Shown piece by piece: positions 42,437 through 47,228 of a stretch of 47,228 bases of DNA. The position numbers and the translations under genes were made by a program. The DNA is from Sinomonas humi. GTDB taxonomy: Bacteria; Actinomycetota; Actinomycetes; Actinomycetales; Micrococcaceae. The notes under the pieces are model-generated. The model was not told the origin of the DNA and did not search any database. It saw nothing but the letters and a program-made list of their open reading frames with translations. Location of the stretch: the NCBI RefSeq assembly GCF_000802235.1, contig NZ_JTDL01000146.1, positions 1-47,228 of the forward strand. The letters run 5' to 3'. Numbering within the stretch: position 1 is the stretch's first letter; every line of letters starts with the position of its first letter.

Positions 42437-43305
42437 GCCCGCCCCCTCACTATGGCACGGAGCGCCACCCGCAGCTTTGACGACGTCGGCAACGAGAGTC
42501 GCTGCCCGCGCACGACTTCGGGGTCAACGGCTATTCGATCGAGCAGCTGTCGGTAGATCCCCGCCATCGCGGCGGTACAGGCAGCGCTTCGGTGATCCAG
42601 GAGCGGGAGCAGCGTCAGGCCATCTGCGTACCAGGCTTTGGCCCGTGCCGCCTCGAACCGGACCAGAGCCGCAAACCTTTCCGGTGGGTCCGCGAGGTTG
42701 CCCTCGCTGTCGAGCTCGAGGGTGCAGCCGAAACGATCGAGGTCCTCGCGGGGCAGGTACACCCGTCCCACCTGACGGTCCTCGCGGAGGTCTCGCAGTA
42801 TGTTCGTGAGCTGGAGCGCGACGCCGAGGGCATCAGCGAGCGGCCGGGCTCGTTCGGGCTCGGCGGGGCCATAGACGCCCAAGGAGAGCCGACCTATGGA
42901 CCCCGCCACGCAACGGCAGTAATGCACCAGTTGCTCGAAGCTCTCGTACTGCCGGCCCTCAACGTCCGCACGGCAACCCTCGATGAGTTCATCGAAGGCC
43001 TCCAAAGCGATCGGGAGCCGGGCAGCGGCGTCGGCCAAGGCCACCAGGACGGGGTCATCCTGTGCCGCTGACACACCGTCCCGGATCAGGTCCTGCAGGC
43101 TCTCGGACGTGGCAGAAAGGGCCAGGAGCTTTTGGTCGGTCGGCATCGTACCGTCCCCGATGTCGTCGATCCGCCGGGCGAGGGCGTAGATCGCGCACAT
43201 CGCCTGGCGTTTGACGGGGGGCAGCAGGCGGATCCCGTAGGAGAAGTTCCTCGCTTCCCGGCGGGTGATCTCGGCGCACGTGGCGTAGGCGGCTTCAACG
43301 CTCAT
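42433..43305 (-). CDS. hpnD: Presqualene diphosphate synthase
   Basis: 290 aa from the ATG ending at 43305; the frame is open further up. Squalene/phytoene synthase fold that condenses two farnesyl diphosphates to presqualene diphosphate. The Asp-rich motifs are ALARRIDDIGDG and LTNILRDLREDRQVGRVYLP. NFSYGIRLLPPVKRQAMCAI is the substrate-side start. Its first bases overlap the end of hpnC (ATGA). The pairing of two paralogous synthases, hpnC and hpnD, followed by hpnE, is diagnostic. Confidence 0.95.
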   Translation of the reverse strand: MSVEAAYATCAEITRREARNFSYGIRLLPPVKRQAMCAIYALARRIDDIGDGTMPTDQKLLALSATSESLQDLIRDGVSAAQDDPVLVALADAAARLPIALEAFDELIEGCRADVEGRQYESFEQLVHYCRCVAGSIGRLSLGVYGPAEPERARPLADALGVALQLTNILRDLREDRQVGRVYLPREDLDRFGCTLELDSEGNLADPPERFAALVRFEAARAKAWYADGLTLLPLLDHRSAACTAAMAGIYRQLLDRIAVDPEVVRGQRLSLPTSSKLRVALRAIVRGRA

Positions 43306-44147
43306 CCGGGCCACCTGACGGTCGCCTCCAGCCAAGCCCTCGCGACGTCCCGCCCGGATGGCTTCTGGGTGAGCATTGGGTCGTGTCCGCTGCGCCGCAA
43401 CAGCGAGGCGGCCGCCCTCCCGCCTGCGATGTATCCGGAGACGGCCAGCCGCGGCCACCCTCTGAGCGTCGAGACCAGCGGTGCGCCGGCGTCGAGCCAC
43501 GCCAGCGCCCTGTCGGTCTCGAAGGCGATGAGGGATCGGAGCTCCTCGGTGGCCACCGGGGAGTCCAGAAGGGTTTCCGCGACCTTGAACCGCCGGAGGT
43601 CGCACTGCGGCACGTAGATCCGTCCGCGGCTGTAGTCCTCGCCCACGTCCTGCCAGTGTTCCAGCAGCTGGAGGGCAGTGCAGATCCTGTCCGAGAACGC
43701 GATGCGGTCCGGGGTCGCGCAGCCAAAGATGTGCAGGACGATTTCTCCGACCGGGTTGGCGGACAGCCGGCAGTATCCGAGAAGGTCATCGAACGTCTCG
43801 TAGCGGGCCACCCGCTGGTCGACGAGGTTGGCCTCGACGAGCCGGAGCCATACTTCGACCGGCGGCTCTGCCCGGGCGACGAGGCCGCCAAGGCCCGACA
43901 CGACCTCGTCCTGAGCGCGGCCGGTCTCGTACAGCAGGCGGATCTGGGCTCCCACCCGTTCCAGCTGAGCGGTCCTGTCACCGGGCGCCTCGTCCCCGAG
44001 GTCGTCAACGTAGCGGGCGAATCGGTAGGCCGCGATCAGATCGGCGCGGACGGGCTTGGGCAGCACAGCCAGCGCCACGGGGAAGTTCTCGCCCGCCATA
44101 GCGTCCGCCGTTCCTGCCCGCTCAGCGCTCGCCGTCGTCGACCGCAA
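43302..44147 (-). CDS. hpnC: Hydroxysqualene synthase
   Basis: 281 aa if started at the TTG ending at 44147, which has AAAGGAGGA five bases upstream. GTG 44174 (290 aa) lacks a good site, and ATG 44099 is also possible. It converts presqualene diphosphate to hydroxysqualene. Asp motifs are RYVDDLGDEAPGD and LEHWQDVGEDYSRGRIYVP; GENFPVALAVLPKPVRADLI is the typical HpnC start. In the conventional order it precedes hpnD, with a 4-bp overlap. The dxs stop lies about 30 bp before the chosen start. Confidence 0.93.
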   Translation of the reverse strand: MRSTTASAERAGTADAMAGENFPVALAVLPKPVRADLIAAYRFARYVDDLGDEAPGDRTAQLERVGAQIRLLYETGRAQDEVVSGLGGLVARAEPPVEVWLRLVEANLVDQRVARYETFDDLLGYCRLSANPVGEIVLHIFGCATPDRIAFSDRICTALQLLEHWQDVGEDYSRGRIYVPQCDLRRFKVAETLLDSPVATEELRSLIAFETDRALAWLDAGAPLVSTLRGWPRLAVSGYIAGGRAAASLLRRSGHDPMLTQKPSGRDVARAWLEATVRWPG

Positions 44148-44178
44148 CCGGTCCTCCTTTCGCCTTCTGCTCACGCCA

Positions 44179-46050
44179 TCACCGCGGCCCGCTCTTGGAA
44201 TGCAGCCGCGTCAGCACCGGCCGGTCGATCTGGGCGCGGATGGCGCCGGCGATCCCGGAGGCGTCCAGTCCGTAGCGGGCCAGCAGCTCAGTGCGGCTGC
44301 CGTGCGGGATATACGCGGTGGGCAGGCCGAGGTTCACCACGGTCGTGTCGGCGCCCGTGGCCGCGAGTGCCTGAGCGAGCTGGCTGCCGACTCCGCCTGT
44401 GCGCACCCCGTCCTCCACGGTGACGGTCACGGGGTAGCTCGCGGCGAGGCCGACCAGCGGCTCGGGGACCGGCAGCACCCAGCGCGGGTCCACGACCGTG
44501 CATTCGATGCCCTCCGCGGCGAGAGCCTCGGCCGCGCCCAATGCGGCCACGGACGTCGCGCCGACGGCGACCACGAGGACGCCGGCCCGGTCCGCGGTCC
44601 GCAGGATGTCGACGCCGTCGTGGTGGCCGATAGCCGGGATCGCGGGCCCGAGGTTGCTCTTGGGGAAGCGCAGAGCTGTCGGCCCTCGCTGGTCCGCGAC
44701 CGCTTCTCGGAGTTCTTCGGCCAAGGATTTCGCGTCCCGGGGGGCGGCGACCCTCATGCCCGGGATATTTCCGAGCATGGCCAAGTCCCAGATGCCGTGA
44801 TGGCTCGGACCGTCCGGCCCCGTGATGCCAGCGCGGTCGAGGCTCAGGGTGACCGGAAGCCGGTGAAGGCCCACGTCGAGCAGGAGCTGGTCGAAGGCGC
44901 GGCCAGCAAAGGTCGCGTAGAGGGCTACGACCGGATGGGCTCCGCCCATGGCCAGGCCGGCTGCTGAAGTGATCGCGTGCTGCTCCGCGATGCCCACGTC
45001 GAAACATCTTCCGGGGAAGCGATCCGCGAAGGGCTGCAGTCCGGTCGGCCCGAGCATCGCCGCACTGATCCCGACCAGCTCCGGATAGCGTGACCCAGCC
45101 TCGAGCATCGCTTCCGCGAAGGCGTCGGTCCAAGTCGTTGCCCCCGTCAGGGTCGTCTGTGAGCTCTGCGGCGGCCGCCCAGTCGCGACGTCGAGCACGC
45201 CGACGCTGTGAAGCCGATCGGCCTCGTCGTTCTCCGCCGGTGCGTAGCCTCTGCCCTTCTCGGTGAGGCAGTGCACCAGCACAGGGGACCGACGCCCCGC
45301 GGCGTGGGCCAAAGCGCTCTCCAAGGCGGTCAGGTCGTGCCCGGGCACGGGGCCGAGGTATTCGAATCCCAATTGAGTGAAGATGGATTCCGCGAAATCG
45401 GGCTCCCGAGTGCCTCCTTGCGCTCCGGCACGCCCCAGCATGTCGACGACGGCGGAATAGCCTGCGCGGTCGTGGAGCCGGTGCAGATGGCGGGGCAGGC
45501 CTCCCGCTGTGGGGGAGTACGAGCGTCCGTTGTCATTGAGCACGACGATCACCGGACGCTTCGAAACACCCAGATTGTTCAGCGCCTCCCAGGCAAGGCC
45601 TCCCGTTAGCGCGCCGTCACCGACGACCGCCACCACCGTGCGGTTGCTCCCGGAGAGCTCGAAGGCCTTGCTCAGGCCATCGGCATAGGAGAGGGCCGTC
45701 GAAGCGTGGGAATTCTCCACCAGATCGTGCTTGGATTCGCTCCTGTTCGGGTAACCAGACAGCCCACCGGCGGTGCGCAGCCTGCTGAAGCCGTTTCTCC
45801 GTCCGGTCAGGAGCTTGTGGACGTACGCCTGGTGTCCGGTGTCGAAGATGATGGGGGTGAAGGGTGACTGGAATACCCGGTGCAAGGCCATCGTGACCTC
45901 GACGACGCCGAGATTCGGGCCGAGGTGGCCCCCCGTTGCGCAGACAGATTCCACCAGGAACTGCCGGATCTCCCGGGCAAGCGCGGCGAGTTCGGCTGCC
46001 GTGCATGAGCGGAGTGCGGCGGGTCCGTCAAGCTCATCGAGCATGCTCAT
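44179..46050 (-). CDS. dxs: 1-deoxy-D-xylulose-5-phosphate synthase
   Basis: 623 aa from the ATG ending at 46050, chosen for the ACGGAGG site six bases upstream; nearby ATGs at 46053, 46044 and 46074 are in frame. Thiamine-diphosphate enzyme making DXP from pyruvate and glyceraldehyde-3-phosphate, the entry and usual control step of the MEP pathway. Landmarks: GGHLGPNLGVVEVT, DTGHQAYVHKLLTGR, HASTALSYADGLSKA, VVGDGALTGGLAWEALNN (ThDP), DVGIAEQHAITSAAGLA, DRAGITGPDGPSHHG. A housekeeping dxs probably exists elsewhere. As first gene of the hopanoid operon, this copy would raise flux into the pathway. Confidence 0.96.
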   Translation of the reverse strand: MSMLDELDGPAALRSCTAAELAALAREIRQFLVESVCATGGHLGPNLGVVEVTMALHRVFQSPFTPIIFDTGHQAYVHKLLTGRRNGFSRLRTAGGLSGYPNRSESKHDLVENSHASTALSYADGLSKAFELSGSNRTVVAVVGDGALTGGLAWEALNNLGVSKRPVIVVLNDNGRSYSPTAGGLPRHLHRLHDRAGYSAVVDMLGRAGAQGGTREPDFAESIFTQLGFEYLGPVPGHDLTALESALAHAAGRRSPVLVHCLTEKGRGYAPAENDEADRLHSVGVLDVATGRPPQSSQTTLTGATTWTDAFAEAMLEAGSRYPELVGISAAMLGPTGLQPFADRFPGRCFDVGIAEQHAITSAAGLAMGGAHPVVALYATFAGRAFDQLLLDVGLHRLPVTLSLDRAGITGPDGPSHHGIWDLAMLGNIPGMRVAAPRDAKSLAEELREAVADQRGPTALRFPKSNLGPAIPAIGHHDGVDILRTADRAGVLVVAVGATSVAALGAAEALAAEGIECTVVDPRWVLPVPEPLVGLAASYPVTVTVEDGVRTGGVGSQLAQALAATGADTTVVNLGLPTAYIPHGSRTELLARYGLDASGIAGAIRAQIDRPVLTRLHSKSGPR

Positions 46051-46121
46051 CATGAACCTCCGTTGGCCATGCAAGGGCGGCTTCTGCTTAGCCGCACAAT
46101 GTCCGGGCTTCCCAACGGGCC

Positions 46122-46135
46122 GTGAATATATCGCG
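46122..46135 (-). promoter_or_regulatory. Candidate -10 region of the hopanoid operon
   Basis: CGCGATATATTCAC on the minus strand contains TATATT, an AT island in the 108-bp gap between the MarR stop and dxs, about 75 bp upstream of the dxs start. No convincing -35 box is seen. It could also be part of a regulator site. Confidence 0.3.
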
Positions 46136-46158
46136 TTGCGAGGCTCCGTGTGGTGAGT

Positions 46159-46620
46159 CTAAGCCGAGGGCGAGCCCTCTGTGTAGAGTCCCGGCAGGCG
46201 TTGGAGGAAGTCAGCCGAAAGCTGCTGGAGAAAATCCTCGGAAATATGGAGCATGGACGCTGCCCGTTGGAGCTCATCAAGATGGGCCCGGCTGAGGCGT
46301 TCTAGCATGGCCCCCGCTTCCGGAGTCAGGCTGAGTCGCACCACTCGTGCGTCTCGGGGATCCCGGTGGCGTTCGAGCAGGTGGGTGGACTCTGCTCGCC
46401 GGACCAGGCCGACGGCGCTGTGGTGGCGGATCCGCAGGGCGGCGGCGACGTCGCGCACGCTCGCGCCGCCCTTGTACGTCCGCACCACCAGCAGCAGTTG
46501 GTGCTGTTGGGCGGTCAATCCGGCCTTGACAGCCTCCTGTTCGCTCCACACGATGAAGGCGCGCAAAGCGTTCCGAAACGTCAGTAGCAGGCTGTATTCG
46601 GCGTCGGTCAGATCCGACAT
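46159..46620 (-). CDS. MarR-family transcriptional regulator, upstream of dxs
   Basis: 153 aa from the ATG ending at 46620 (MSDLTDAEYSLLLTFRNALR). Winged helix: GLTAQQHQLLLVVRTYKGGA, SVRDVAAALRIRHHSAVGLV, RRAESTHLLERHRDPRDARV, with the DxR wing and a C-terminal dimer helix. It is the gene directly upstream of dxs on the same strand, with a ~108-bp gap that may hold the operon promoter, so control of hopanoid synthesis by this protein is plausible but unproven. Confidence 0.88.
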   Translation of the reverse strand: MSDLTDAEYSLLLTFRNALRAFIVWSEQEAVKAGLTAQQHQLLLVVRTYKGGASVRDVAAALRIRHHSAVGLVRRAESTHLLERHRDPRDARVVRLSLTPEAGAMLERLSRAHLDELQRAASMLHISEDFLQQLSADFLQRLPGLYTEGSPSA

Positions 46621-46669
46621 ACGCACATGATACGCGCCGGGCCGCTCATGCTCCTGGGCAGGCATCGGG

Positions 46670-47228
46670 CTAGCTCGCATGCCTGCGGGAGATGCGCACC
46701 ATGTCTTGGCGGGGGACGACTTTGACGCGTTCGCGCTGGACCACGGTGCCGTGTTCGGCGGACTCGGCGGTGAACTTCTCCCCGAGGGAGCGCTCGTGGG
46801 CGTCGAGCTCGTTCCAGCCCTCCCATGTGGTGTACTCGACGCCGCGCTCCTCGAGCAGGGCGATGATGGCGTGCTCGTCGGGCTCCTGCGCCGGGGGGAG
46901 CGAGTCCCGGTCCTCGAGCAGGCGCCCGATCGTCTCGGCCGCGTCGCCTTTGGTCTGGCCGATCAGGCCCACGGGGCCGCGCTTGATCCACCCCGTCGTG
47001 TACACCCCGGGGACGGGGTTGCCCTCCGCGTCCAGGACCCGGCCCCCGTCGTTGGGGATCACGCCCCGGTGCACGTCGTACTCGAGCTCGGCCAGCTCCG
47101 AGCCGTGGTAGCCGATCGCCCGGTACACGGCCTGGACCGGGTAGTCCTCGAACTCCCCCGTGCCCCGGACATTGCCCGTCCCGTCCAGCTCCATCCGCTC
47201 GAACCGGATCCCCGCGACCCTCCCCGGG
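46670..47228 (-). CDS. Ferredoxin/flavodoxin-NADP+ reductase, C-terminal part
   Basis: 186 codons visible; the gene continues beyond the window. The sequence VQAVYRAIGYHGSELAEL, IPNDGGRVLDAEGNPVPGVY, TTGWIKRGPVGLIGQTKGDA and AAETIGRLLEDRDSLPPAQE is typical of the FprA-type (adrenodoxin-reductase-like) enzymes of actinobacteria, where GWIKRGPxG binds NADP and FAD. It passes electrons between NADPH and ferredoxin. A ferredoxin source would suit IspH and HpnH, both iron-sulfur enzymes, but co-location is only suggestive. Confidence 0.9.
   Translation of the reverse strand, partial: PGRVAGIRFERMELDGTGNVRGTGEFEDYPVQAVYRAIGYHGSELAELEYDVHRGVIPNDGGRVLDAEGNPVPGVYTTGWIKRGPVGLIGQTKGDAAETIGRLLEDRDSLPPAQEPDEHAIIALLEERGVEYTTWEGWNELDAHERSLGEKFTAESAEHGTVVQRERVKVVPRQDMVRISRRHAS

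Overview
The window comes from a high-GC actinobacterium. The glyA-soxBDAG-purU-sdaA sarcosine operon, the 13E12-type (DUF222) HNH genes, the abundant GTG starts with 1-14 bp gene overlaps, and the hopanoid operon best fit Micrococcaceae of the Arthrobacter/Sinomonas type. The genus is inference only. No rRNA, tRNA or CRISPR array was recognised.

Region 1 (1-5512) is a DUF222/HNH endonuclease gene cut in two by a 4,082-bp integrative element. The element carries a TIR-domain protein, a rolling-circle-type HUH Rep, a small possibly frameshifted ORF and a large serine recombinase beside the right junction. A 9-bp direct repeat (714-722 and 4796-4804) marks the ends. Joining the two copies restores the HNH reading frame exactly. 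The 3' half of the broken gene carries sixteen tandem 15-bp repeats.

Region 2 (5669-15107) is a divergent GntR regulator and a tightly packed sarcosine/one-carbon operon: glyA, soxB, soxD, soxA, soxG, purU, sdaA. Sarcosine becomes glycine and methylene-THF, SHMT makes serine, PurU releases formate from formyl-THF, and SdaA converts serine to pyruvate. Region 3 (15121-28583) holds assorted chromosomal genes: a small hypothetical, a Ser/Thr kinase, a HAD phosphatase, an intact DUF222/HNH gene behind a perfect LexA (SOS) box, an MFS-UspA fusion with its MarR regulator, a second MFS permease, a FUSC-like protein, a CorA-like transporter, an adenine deaminase-like enzyme and a formate/nitrite-type transporter.

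Region 4 (28657-35508) is a divergent lipid-type locus. One side encodes a PAP2-like/kinase-like/flippase-like three-part protein. The other encodes a fusion of an MGDG-synthase-like glycosyltransferase with a WS/DGAT acyltransferase, followed by a DMT transporter and a short-chain dehydrogenase. Region 5 (35578-46050, minus strand) is a hopanoid operon read dxs, hpnC, hpnD, hpnE, prenyl synthase, shc, a fused hpnG-ispH gene, hpnH. It runs from pyruvate plus glyceraldehyde-3-phosphate to adenosylhopane and ribosylhopane. A MarR gene and the 3' part of a ferredoxin-NADP reductase gene close the window.

The most interesting signals are the TIR-bearing element sitting inside an HNH gene, the glycosyltransferase-WS/DGAT fusion, the HpnG-IspH fusion, the degenerate three-part flippase, the SOS box in the intact HNH promoter, and a window-wide habit of short tandem repeats (mostly 15-bp period) in linkers and gene ends.
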